In this document: positions 25,440 through 37,419 of the stretch, one piece after another
Layout of the letters: each line of letters begins with the position of its first letter
Numbering within the stretch: the first letter of the stretch is position 1
Assembly (NCBI GenBank): GCA_030141605.1
Contig: JAQGDQ010000239.1
Coordinates: forward strand, 124,001-188,000
DNA from: Tubiluchus corallicola
Lineage: Eukaryota > Priapulida > Priapulimorpha > Priapulimorphida > Tubiluchidae
DNA: 64,000 nt
Reading direction: 5' to 3'
Notes under the pieces: model-generated
Databases searched by the model: none
What the model was told of the DNA's origin: nothing
The model's input: only the letters and a program-made list of their open reading frames with translations
Position numbers and translations under genes: made by a program

Positions 25440-26950
25440 ACTTGATGTGAATTACATTGCATCTGCACATATCATAAATGCAGTGCAGTTAAAACTTGTT
25501 TGATATTGTGTGACTAGTTTGTTGAAGTTTTGAAATTTAAATTATATTTGAGCGGAATGAAAATTTGAAGTTTTTCTTTAGTAACACTATATTAAACTAA
25601 CAATTTGCCTTTTGTTTTGAATTTTGCAAAGCCTTACTATGAATTTGGCAGTTCTGTTGAGTTTTGTATTGAAAATATGCACAGCGGTACAATTACTTGG
25701 TTTTTTTTTACACAAGATGTCCTTAGTGATATAGGTGATTAAGCACAAACTGTGTTTGGGAATAAAAGCTGAGAGTATTGTACATTTCATCTTATTTAAA
25801 TAATCTCTATTAGGCAGTAGAACTAGCTTTTTCATATCTAGATATATTTTAGTTATAGTACATAACTTTTTTGGACCGTAGGCTTATAGTTGTTAACTTG
25901 TTTGCTTGCTGTAACTAGCTGTAGTGTTTTCTTTGATCGTCAGTGTACTCGTTTGTTTTGACTAAGGTTGGTATATCCTGTATCTTGGTGAAGCAGCAAG
26001 AATCCATGCATTCGGCAAAGCAGCAGAGAAGAGTATTATAATTATACTTGAATATTTTTAGCTCGGGTCTATGGGTTCACTGAGAAAACCTGACCTTGGG
26101 AGAAACTGAGTAAGAAATAATGAAAAATAAAAGCAGACAGTTGAATTTCCAGCACCATACACAGTGTATCATGTTTACTGTACAAACAATAATACACTTG
26201 ATGTGAATTACATTGCATCTGCACATATCATAAATGCAGTGCAGTTAAAACTTGTTTGATATTGTGTGACTAGTTTGTTGAAGTTTTGAAATTTAAATTA
26301 TATTTGAGCGGAATGAAAATTTGAAGTTTTTCTTTAGTAACACTATATTAAACTAACAATTTGCCTTTTGTTTTGAATTTTGCAAAGCCTTACTATGAAT
26401 TTGGCAGTTCTGTTGAGTTTTGTATTGAAAATATGCACAGCGGTACAATTACTTGGTTTTTTTTTACACAAGATGTCCTTAGTGATATAGGTGATTAAGC
26501 ACAAACTGTGTTTGGGAATAAAAGCTGAGAGTATTGTACATTTCATCTTATTTAAATAATCTCTATTAGGCAGTAGAACTAGCTTTTTCATATCTAGATA
26601 TATTTTAGTTATAGTACATAACTTTTTTGGACCGTAGGCTTATAGTTGTTAACTTGTTTGCTTGCTGTAACTAGCTGTAGTGTTTTCTTTGATCGTCAGT
26701 GTACTCGTTTGTTTTGACTAAGGTTGGTATATCCTGTATCTTGGTGAAGCAGCAAGAATCCATGCATTCGGCAAAGCAGCAGAGAAGAGTATTATAATTA
26801 TACTTGAATATTTTTAGCTCGGGTCTATGGGTTCACTGAGAAAACCTGACCTTGGGAGAAACTGAGTAAGAAATAATGAAAAATAAAAGCAGACAGTTGA
26901 ATTTCCAGCACCATACACAGTGTATCATGTTTACTGTACAAACAATAATA
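25440..26950. repeat. 756-bp direct tandem duplication in the phosphorylase 3' region
   Basis: Copy 1 runs 25440-26194 and copy 2 runs 26196-26950, with a period of 756 bp. I saw no difference between them by eye. The unit starts about 36 nt after the phosphorylase stop codon, so it is probably within the 3' UTR. Being identical, it is either a very recent duplication or an assembly artefact. Confidence 0.95.
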
Positions 26951-27168
26951 GCTGAAATAGAAATGCTTAGTCTTTTAAAGTTGTGTAACACAGTAACATT
27001 TGAGTATTAAATGTCTATAAAGCTTTAAGTATTTCAGATTAGTTGTCATATTGCCATCTCGGAGGACTTTACATTATTGTTAGCCTAAAATAAATTGTTT
27101 AATATTATATTACAGTTAATGTTACAAATTGTGTACTATGTGTTCCTGACTACATTGTTGAAATGTTC

Positions 27169-27174
27169 AATAAA
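27169..27174 (+). terminator. Candidate phosphorylase polyadenylation signal
   Basis: AATAAA followed by a T- and GT-containing stretch. It lies 1.77 kb after the stop codon and 0.6 kb before the EXOG start. Earlier AATAAA strings inside each 756-bp copy (for example at about 25761 and 26126) are alternatives. Confidence 0.4.
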
Positions 27175-27762
27175 TTGTTTCTATTAACTTCTGTCACTGG
27201 CCACTGTCGCATCATTTATTGCAGATTTATTTTATTCTAAACCTACATTGGTAAATTTTTGAAACCTTTTCAATTTTAAACCTAATTTGAGAATTTCTTA
27301 CTCTTACTATTGCTACCCTACATTCTGTCTATTTTTGCTTTGCTAGCTGACTTTAGGTATACACGTACAGACATTTAGGGCTTTATTACTTTTACTGATC
27401 GAGCCCATGTGCAGTATATATATATATACATAACATTCTCTAGCGTCAAAAATATCATTCTCAATGTAAGGTCTGAACAGAAGTTACAGAGACTGAAATA
27501 TAAATTGTGACGGTCATAAATTGATGCAGCAAAAAATTACCGCATTCATACATGTTTATTTGAGGACTCTAAATCTGTCATGAAAAAAAACATGTAAAGT
27601 TTTATTTATGGAACCAAATTTTGCATTGAAAATACTGTTAGAATTCCAGAGCAAAACAGCCTATTCTATGATAGTGTGAATTACCACAAAGTTTATAAAA
27701 ATATGTATTTACAGTAGCCATGGCCTATCAACTTGGTAAAATCCATTTTGTTTACCGACAAT

Positions 27763-27767
27763 TACAG
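27763..27767 (+). promoter_or_regulatory. Candidate splice acceptor in the EXOG leader
   Basis: A ttacag string ending at 27767 lies 16 nt before the EXOG ATG. Use of it would remove the upstream ATG at 27719 but not the out-of-frame ATG at 27776. Confidence 0.35.
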
Positions 27768-27783
27768 CTTCCAACATGACATT

Positions 27784-30700
27784 ATGTCTGCTACATTTGG
27801 GCGAGGGTTTTTTATGGGAGGTGCATCCACTGCAATCCTATACTCACTCTACATACATTTTAAAACTCCAACATTAGAGGCCTTTACAAAAACTGCAAGT
27901 GAAATGTCAAATGACGAGACTGGACTCGATTTTGCTGATTTTCCGATTTTCAAAAAAAGTTCTGCACATGGAGGTAATTTTTTCTTTTTATATTATATAT
28001 CTGAATCAATAATGATCTGTGCGATAATAATTATTAGCGGTTCTCTTTATTATGTAAATAGAGTTTTATATTTATATACACGTATTTGCTTATTTATATA
28101 TTTATAATATTTGTGTAGATGCGGATATGGTTCGACAGAGAGGAGCTGAAATATTGAAATATGGCATTCCAGATAGAGGACCAATTGCCAACTTTTATGT
28201 GAATCACGCGCTTTCATATGATTGGAGTAAACGAACACCAGTGTGGGTTGCAGAACATTTGATGAACATTCACACACAAGGTAATTTTTACCAGAACTAT
28301 CAGTTAATTTGGAAAAATCTTTTTAAATTTTTGTTAATGTTATATATACTGGAAAGCGTAGTGATAAGTAAAATTTCCTCATTCATTTTTATGAGGTGTT
28401 ATCTTAGGTACCTTTGCTACGAAATGGATTTCATGTTGCAGGCTATATCATTAATTCTGATGGCTTTCATTGTATCAGTTGTACAGGGCAAAAGCACAGT
28501 AAATCAGTCGTGCTATTCCGCTTTTTACTCAAAAATGAAAAGCATGTTACCATACTTTGCTATACATCCAATCTTTTGCTATTAGACAGTGCTATAGTTG
28601 TCTAATTTCTGGAAATGATAGTTACAAATAATTTTTTAAGGACCACACAGAGATACATTACTAACCATTTACAATACATATTAACACGTATTAAATATAA
28701 TAAAAATGCTGAGATGATAATACTCATTATCTTTGGTCGCTTTTTGCAAGACTGCCAACGGGAGGGCTCTCTCTCAGTATCTGTAGCCTATCTACAGAAC
28801 AAAATATAAATCAAATGAATTAATTGTACACTGGAAATTTGATGAACTGGATATAATCAACTGAAGTGATATAATCCATTTATTACCTCAATTAATCATT
28901 ACTCAAGTGCTTTAAATATTAAGACATTTTGCGAAATCACGTGCTAAAATTACGTTTTGATGGTATTCGTAACAGCCAATTTTTTCTAAATAGGACATCT
29001 TGAGGGAAATGATGGTATTCGTAACAGCCAATTTTTTCTGAATAGGACATCTTGAGGGAAACCTTATCTTAACAGATACACTTTAGTGCATTTACTACAA
29101 TGTAAAGGTTTATGTGACACCTACACTAGGAAATTTGATGTTGCCAATCCCTAAAAAAGCTGGATTTTCATTTAATTTGTGACGTAAGAGACAGATATTT
29201 TGATCAATATAATATGAAACAATGAGGTCATTGCCAAAAAAGCTTGCAAGAAACATCAAAGTGGGCTTAGAAAATAAATAAATGTGCAAAAGTAGAAAAA
29301 CATATTATTTTGTGTGTACTTATGCATGTGACAAGTTAAGTTTGTTGCTGCCATAAGGGACAGAAAGGTAAGATTAGTTCAACATGCAGCCGGAAATACT
29401 TCTTGTCCTGCACCGTAGGGCTTAATATTATTTTCCTTTTAAACAACATTGAAACATACGTAATATTAAACCAAAATGAAGAAAAAACTAACTTCTATTT
29501 TTATAGTTTGCTGAGGATTCAATAAGATATCTTTTTTCTGAGTAAACATGGATATGATGTCGTCTGAATTGCAGATGCCTTAAAACATGTGCTCAACGTG
29601 GACAGGAGGCCTGGCACCTGGCCAGGTTGTACTTCCTGATTACTGCCACCTGTTGCAGACTACTGAACTAAATTTTAGCTGTCTGGTAGCCTATGGAAAA
29701 GGTCATGTCTTTAAAAGTTGACTTTGTTGCACATGAAATTCCAGAAATGCTATTTGTGGCACCCCAGATTGCTAGTCAAATTGATTTCTAGTATCATAAT
29801 CAGTGTTTTGAGCTTTAATGTAACCTGAACTCTACTATGCTACAAAAACATTGTAAGAAAATGCTGCAAATATTTACTTAAAGCATCGGAAATTTATTTT
29901 TTACCTCTTCAAAAAAATGATTTACTGTGCTTTCACCCTAAAGGAATAGTCGAGTTAACCTTTTGGAAGTCCCAAAATGTTTCTAGTAAAGTTGAATCTA
30001 AATTGACTATCATTTTTGGCTGTTACCAAATTCAGATGTATATATTATAACAAATGTTGCACAACAGCATGCTGAGTTGGATTTGTATTGTACAGGTATA
30101 GCAAATAGGAAGAATGCCCTCTTTAAACCAGATCCTTCTGTACCAGAGATTTTTTCTGCAAAGAATGGCGATTATAAAGGAAGTGGTTGGTCACGGGGAC
30201 ACATGGCTCCTGCAGGTGACAACAAACATGACCAAGTAAGTGGTAACTTGTACTTATTTATTACCTACATTTAAATGTGTTGATCTGTAGTCATTCATTG
30301 TATGTATTATTAATAGTGCAATAATTATTCAGAATTCTCTTCACTGTGGGATAGATCGTTATGTTACAGTTAACAATCATTAATTCTGAAAGCTTCAATA
30401 CAGACCCAAAAATGGTCAGGCATGCTACTTCTCATCTCAGAAGATTGTTCCTGAGAACAAGCTATGTTCTGATACTACAACAACCATCTACCTTAACTGG
30501 TGCCATTGTTGAGTGTTTGATTCTGGCTTGCAGATTTTAAATGCGTTAAAAATCCACGATAGCGCTAGAGTGTCTATAGAGTAATTTACTATAACAGGGA
30601 TGACATAATGCACCGTCTTAGCATGAGCTAGAAATAAAATATTGAAAGGGAACACACTATTTTTTCAAAAATGACTTACACGAAAGAATGATTACCACAC

Positions 30701-33700
30701 AAACATAATTTCGCATTCCCACCACTAGTTCTTCGCTGTTACATGCATTTTGCTATTCGCTAGTTAGACGGGCACTAGCGCCTGCATTGTGGAAATGCAT
30801 TAAACAAAAACAGGTGCTGAACCTCTTAGTTCAGATGTGTTAGTTTCTGACGAACTAGAAATGTTATACAGCTCATGTGTGAGCACAGTAGTAATTTTTA
30901 TCTTAAAACATTTTTAGTATTAGTACAACACACTGAATATCTTACAATGAACTGTACTTCAATTTTCGCTTCCGCAAACGTGCATCACGCTCGTAGAATA
31001 TTTTTGCTGTTGAAAATTATGTTAGTTGGTGATGTCATCAGTAGCGGGGCTCACCCGCCATTAAGTTTTTAATCTATTATTTAATTATCAGAAACGCTTT
31101 TGCAGTATTAATCGCGTTAAAATGTATACTTTTTATTCTACTGTGGGGTAGTATATGAAAAAGCATCCTGTTTTCCTTTAACTAATCACTGTTAATGTGG
31201 AGGAATGGAATGTTTTTATTTCACTATACATAGCAAATGGGTTAACTTTTAATTCTGAAGTATTTTCCATCATTTTGCTTGGCATTTATATTTGCATTAC
31301 AGTAATTCAATTAAATTTAAATTCAACAGGGTTGAGTGACATGCCAATGACTATATTTTGTTTAATATCTATTTATTTTATACTGATTTGCATGTAATAT
31401 AAAGTTGTTTTGCTGCTTAGGTATTTTTTCACTTTGGTAAATTTCAGTGCATCACATATGCCCTCCACTTTTAGTTTTCATATATGGAATTTGTCAGTTT
31501 GTTTTCGTGCATACGATCTGATGCAATGCACCATAACATTGAACAAGTGGAATATTGTCATAATTTGCGAAATAACTTTAGCACATCAGGTGCAATTTTT
31601 GGCATGGAACATTATAAATGGTTGAATAAAAAATTAGCTGTATTACATAATGTGTAGTTCTTAATGTAAACACGTTTTATTTTTTACACAAAGGAAGAAA
31701 TGAGAGTTTTTCGCTTATTGTCTGCATGATTGTCTACCATATTTTAATGATTTAGCCTTATCATTCACAATCTAGTTTATATTATATTGAGTTGAATTTG
31801 GCCTTTGCTGCCACCTGCAAGTTAGGGTCTTTTGAAAGTAATTGTGCAATATCTGTGATAGGTTAATAATTCCAAATGCTCTTTCTGCTAATTGTCTCCA
31901 TTATTAGGTAAAGGTTAATTTTAGAAAACAAAATAGATAATAAACTCACATTTATAGCTGTAGCGTAATATTTGGCTTTTTCTGCACATACTCAGTAGGC
32001 TGTAATGGTTAAACAGAGCTCTCTCTGTGACATTTCCACTGTATGTGAAATTGTGTATGAATATGTTGGATGTTAGTTGTGTCAATTACCAGCTGGCCCT
32101 CATTATTTCAGTATAAGGCTTCCTGAAACAGGAATAACTCGATTGCATTCCATTCATGCAGTTGTGGACTTGAGTCGGCAGTCGGGTACCAAAACATCAA
32201 CAAAAGATAGTTAAAAATGTCAAGGCTTAAAGCAAATCAGCATTAGAAAGCAGTGTGTGGTTTGGGCAGGACAAGATTGTTACTGCTGGACTGTGTTACA
32301 TGTTTTGAATCCAGGTTGTTTGCAAGTTGTTTCTTTTATCAAACTATTTTAGTAGGTTTGTTTGGGCTGCCTATATCACCTTGAAAAACAGAGACTTTTG
32401 TTTATCAACATCCAACTGTAATGTGGAGCTGTCGTATAATAGATATTGAGGAATTAATTCAAGTAAATGAAATGCTTCTTATGCTGTAAGCTAATGCACC
32501 TACAGTTGAAAATGGGCAGCTTTTAAGGTTGTGATGGTTTTAAGGTCAACACTCTGCCGCTTATCAAATGATTATTAATTAAATTCAAACTTTTTAGTTT
32601 TTTTATCATCTTTTGTTTCAGTTAGCTATGGATGAAACTTTTTACTTGAGTAATATTGTGCCACAAGACATTGATAACAACAGCGGATTTTGGAACAGGT
32701 TAGAAATATTTTGCCGTGATTTGACCAACAAATATAAAGATGTTCGAGTCATCAGTGGTCCACTGTGGTTAGCAAATTCTGATCATGAGCTTGAAAAGAA
32801 AATTGTGTGGTATGAGGTATGTGATGTTTTTAACTTGTTTTACTAATTTAGACGGAACAATAAACTAACTTATTATATTTGATGTGTGTGCATAGTTTTG
32901 CTTGTTTATGCACAAAGAAAATCTGAAAGCTAAACTGTTTTAGTGACAAATAAGTATATTTAAAACTAAACTTGCAGGTTGAATTTATATTAAAATTTTT
33001 TACCTGTTCAGGACCCGTTGCACCATTTGGAAGCTGGCAATACTTAAGGTTGGTTCACTAAATCTCATAAACAGGTTTTCAGAAAGACCTCCGTTAATAT
33101 ATTTTCTGAGTAGTGATCAAAACTTTTGCCCAGTTCAGATTTTGTTTGATAATCTTTACACTGTGCACCTTTTATTTATTGCATATTTGTACTTATAGCT
33201 TTTCCTAGTAATATTAGTATTATTCTGAATAATTATATTTTCATTCATGTATGTACTGTGTACTTTCATTGTTAAAATAGAACTTTATTTTACCACACAA
33301 ATTTTGTGTTGTCTCTGTATATTATAGGTAATTGGCAACAAAGAAATAGCGGTTCCTACACATTTGTATAAGTTGATTTTGGCCGAAGCCAGCAACGCTA
33401 AAACCAAAGCAGTTGGTGCTTTTATTGTTCCAAATGAACCTATTCCAACTGGCAGACAGCTAACTGACTATCAGGTCTCGCTGGAGTATTTAGAAAAGGT
33501 AGGTTGTATAAACTAAACTTAATCCTTATTATAAACTAATCAAATAATGTGAAGGTCAAATTGTTATGTTCTATATTTCCTTACCTTGTCATTTACTGTA
33601 GCAATAATTTTTGAAGTGAGCTAAGATCATGGAACTATGTATCTGTAGTGCTTGCATATCAACACTATTACAGGTGTACACTAAAAAGCAAGAATAAATT

Positions 33701-34752
33701 TATTAATCTTCCGAACACTGGCTTTTATGTGGCTTGTGTTTCTGTCAAAGGTTGTTGACTTTCAGGGATCTTTTAATAGTCGATTCTTGTTTATTTCCAA
33801 TTAAGACTTTATAAAATTTCATGCATTTTGAATCTTGTCAAAATGTGGTATTATACATTTGGCACCCCATTTTTGTATAAAAATGCAGATTAAAGTGTCA
33901 CCTGTTATCTGAAACCACTGTTGGTTTTTTATAATAGTCATCATGCTTTCAATCTACTGCATGACTTCAGTGCAGTATTTTGTTATTTTTTAAATTTGCA
34001 ATGACCATCAAATGGCCACTCATCATTTGACCTAGTTGTACACCTTTGGAACCTCAAACTTCATGTTTTATCTTTAGCACCTCATTTTTGCATATTGTGA
34101 CTATAAGTCTTCTTCATGACAAAAGGCACATCTGTTGTGATTGCATTTTTTAAATTTACATTGGCTGTCAAATGGTTTCTCGTTATTTGATTTCGTGTTT
34201 GTTTTGTGATTTTTGTAACATTTAATCACTCCAAGGGTTTTTTACTTACTAAGCGCAACTGCCAATAAATCATTGCCATAAAGCATCACACACCTTATTC
34301 TTCTCGCACTAAAATGCCATACTTTGCAATCATTCTTGCTTTTGTCGTGGTTTATCAGATTATTATTACAACAAACACTATTTTTACTTACAAATTATAG
34401 TGCCTGTTAAAAAGCATATCTGTAAGTGCATCCAGTGCTGAATTATCCAAATCTGTAATTACTAAATGCTAAATGAAAAACTATTGTCATGTAGGTGTCT
34501 GGAATTATTTTCCACCCACGCTTACCCAGGAAAGAGCTTGTGAATCTTTGTAAAGCTACTTCTTGCAAATTGAAAGAGGAGAGAGATCTCAAACGATTTT
34601 ATATCATGAATGACTTAGAATCTGCAAAATCTTTAAGCAGGCTTGAAGCAGTATGGAAAGAAGCAGAGAAATACAAGTTAAAGTCTGACAAAGGTTTAGC
34701 AAATGCTTATATGAAGAAAAAGCGGGCACTTCAGATAATGAAAGAGTTGTGA
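27784..34752 (+). CDS. EXOG: EXOG-type mitochondrial endo/exonuclease, 6 coding exons
   Basis: A DNA/RNA non-specific beta-beta-alpha-metal nuclease of the EndoG/EXOG family; EXOG acts at the mitochondrial inner membrane in mtDNA repair and primer removal. Coding exons: 27784-27973, 28119-28280, 30096-30235, 32622-32816, 33328-33498, 34495-34752. All are GT-AG with consistent phase, giving 372 codons including the stop (371 aa; human, from memory, 368). A hydrophobic segment at about residues 9-26 (RGFFMGGASTAILYSLYI) fits the mitochondrial anchor. The nuclease motif is SRGHMAPAGDNK with the general-base His at residue 153. The metal-binding Asn is the second Asn of DNNSGFW (residue 184). SRGH rather than DRGH, together with the C-terminal helical extension (about 290-371), favours EXOG over EndoG. 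The start at 27784 is inferred because upstream ATGs (27719, 27776) are in other frames; they may act as short upstream ORFs. Confidence 0.93.
28958..29061. repeat. 52-bp tandem duplication in EXOG intron 2
   Basis: Two copies (28958-29009 and 29010-29061) differ by a single A/G substitution (ctaaatagg versus ctgaatagg). Confidence 0.9.
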
Positions 34753-37419
34753 TGTTTATGAAAATGTTGATTTATTTGTTTGTGGTTCAACCATTGGCTG
34801 ATTGTTGGTCTATGGATTTGATATCACTTAAGATAAGATAGGTAGATTTGATATGACATAACATTTGTATTTTGTAATTAGGTAAGTCTCAAATGCTATG
34901 TTCACTATTACGTATTACATTTTTTATTTGCATTGTTAGTGACTTAACAAAAAGTGTACTTTTGGCAAAGTCTATTTATAATCATTTAAAAGGAGATAAA
35001 TTGTACAAGTGACATAAGGCAAAGCAAAGTTAAAACTGTGTTTTACTACTAGAGGATGCGCTCATTATTTCTTTTATCATTTTCCATTTACAAAATGCCC
35101 AAGGCATTTGTTATATACTTTAGATTTTTGTATGTTGTTCCAACTTCATTCACTTTATGTTTGAAAGTTCTCTTTATTATAATTACTTAGCACAGTTTCG
35201 CTTTTTCATCAGCGTAAATAAATAACAAAAAATATGCATGTTATTATAAAAAATTATCATGCATTATACACGTATTAGTAACATCAATCAGTGAACTTTT
35301 ATTTAGCACATTCAAAACATTTGTTGGATATCTGGCGTGCACAGCAATTGCACGTCCTTGGGGAATCAGATATTTTTTGTATGCTATGTGTACTTGTTTC
35401 ATTTCCCAGTTTGTGCTGAGCTATCTGGCAATGTTATACATGTTATGTTCAAGTTTATTTAAAGAATAAGATTGAGGATATAATACTACTTTGCTAGGAA
35501 CTTCAGAAATATCTTAAAATTTTCACTTTTCAATATAAATGTACTAGCAAATAAATGAGAAACAACAATTATTTTTATATTAATATTTTAATTATCCAAC
35601 AAATGGGCAACAGGATACAATACAACACCTATATCATTTTACAATTTTCCCTTACTGTCATAAGATCTCTCAAAAATATTTACATTTCCAATTTAGTGTA
35701 GTAATAGTAAGTATTACTTAGGCCATTGTATTCACACGTTAGTATGACACGTTAGTAGTTTAACATAGCTTTCATTTGCACCCAGGCAATACAAGATCCT
35801 GTGTAAGTTACATGCTAATGTAATTTCTTCATTGAATAAATGAAACGTTTATTAATCACACCAAAAACATGTGTCCCAAACCACGGTGGGGATATGACTT
35901 AGGCACAGTACAAATAAAATGTTTATACATGTATACACAATCAAAAATACTGAAATGCATTAATATGTTTGGTTATCTTCACACTTTTCAATATATAGGT
36001 ATCTAGCTTAGCCGTACTTAATATGACTAAAAGAGCTGCATAAAATAAAACAACATTATCACACTTTCTAGCTACATAGAAAGCAGTCATGCTCTTTCTG
36101 GACGAAACGGTGCATAGAAAAAAGAATCGTCAAAGGTAATGTAACATATCTTTACATTGAAACATGGAGACAAATTTACAATCAGGTTTTTTCGAATTTT
36201 ACCTACTAGTGATTTTGAGATAAAATGTAAAAAATGTGCATGAAAAATCTAGCGTGCACAAAAATTTAGAGATGTCACTTACATAGTTAAATTAGAGCCA
36301 AGACTAAAATCTAAGTAATACAATCTGTATATAAGAAATCGGTAGACAAAAGGCCATAGTTATGTAGGTCAGGAAAACCTAGTTACTCCAGGCAAACAGT
36401 GAGCAAATTGTTCAGCTTACTAGGTTTACATATTATTATCAATCTATTATTGGCATGGGTACATTACCACATCAGGTTAAATACTGTATAATAGACAATT
36501 ATTAAAACATTGAGCACTAGCAGGTGCGCATGAAATTATTATAATTAATAGGCCATAACCCCAAGTAAATTCAAGAATCCCTGCACAATGAAGCATTCCA
36601 GCACCACAACTAATATGCACAGAGTGATAACCATATTTACAAAATTTTGACTCAGTTTCTTATACTCTATAGCTCTGTTGTATAATATAAACATATATAA
36701 TATAATATAATCTAGAACGTATGACTAAAATTATACAGTCAAACGCATAATTAGTTGCATATCGGACTGAAATGCAATAAGATTTTTGCATTAAAAATAA
36801 AACCTGCAAAAAGGTTATTACTTCTCAAATTCGATACATAGGCCATATCGACTTTATATTAAACGTTTATTACTTTGAATTTCAAACTCTAACATTTCCC
36901 CTCATATCAGATGCTTATTGGCTAAGTATTCAGTCAGAACTTGTATTCACAAACCTCATCAATCATTCTAAGAACCTTCAATAACTAGAGAAGAACAGAC
37001 GTTTAAGTTTATAACTTTAAAATGCTGATCAACTAGTTTTTTGCTAAAGCGTTTTACTTGTATCTCATCACATCATTTAATTCTAAGGTCCTTGTAGTTC
37101 TATATACATGAATAATAACAGCAACTATAACACCTAAGATGCTATTGACATTGTACCTTACCTATTTTATAATTATGTACAAATTATAACTGCCTTGGTG
37201 AAAGCCACCATTGACTTGATTATCTGTGTACACACTTTCATCCCATATTTTCGAAATTACAGATTTTAAGTCAGTGAAGTCGCTTTCTTGAATTATTTTA
37301 AAACAAATTTCTCATTTAGAAATACATATTACAGACAAACATGCAAGATAATTGAAACTTTGTGCAATGGTGATTTACATAAGCTATACCATTAAATATG
37401 CACAAGTGGCAACATCTGT
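34753..37419. other. Convergent 3' regions of EXOG (+) and E75 (-)
   Basis: No coding sequence is evident. A candidate EXOG polyadenylation signal AATAAA is at 35217-35222. For E75 there are several minus-strand AATAAA candidates (TTTATT on the plus strand), for example 35298-35303 and 35848-35853. If the distal E75 site is used, its 3' UTR is about 2.1 kb and ends close to the EXOG transcript end. The sites were not resolved. Confidence 0.5.
35217..35222 (+). terminator. Candidate EXOG polyadenylation signal
   Basis: AATAAA 465 nt after the EXOG stop codon. Position and hexamer only; no cleavage data. Confidence 0.35.

Noticed and set aside
25587-26591. Two identical 82-codon minus-strand frames
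   Set aside because: They repeat only because the 756-bp unit is duplicated; the product has no recognisable feature.
28127-28585. 152-codon plus-strand frame
   Set aside because: Its first part is EXOG exon 2; the remainder is read-through into the intron past a good GTAATT donor at 28281.
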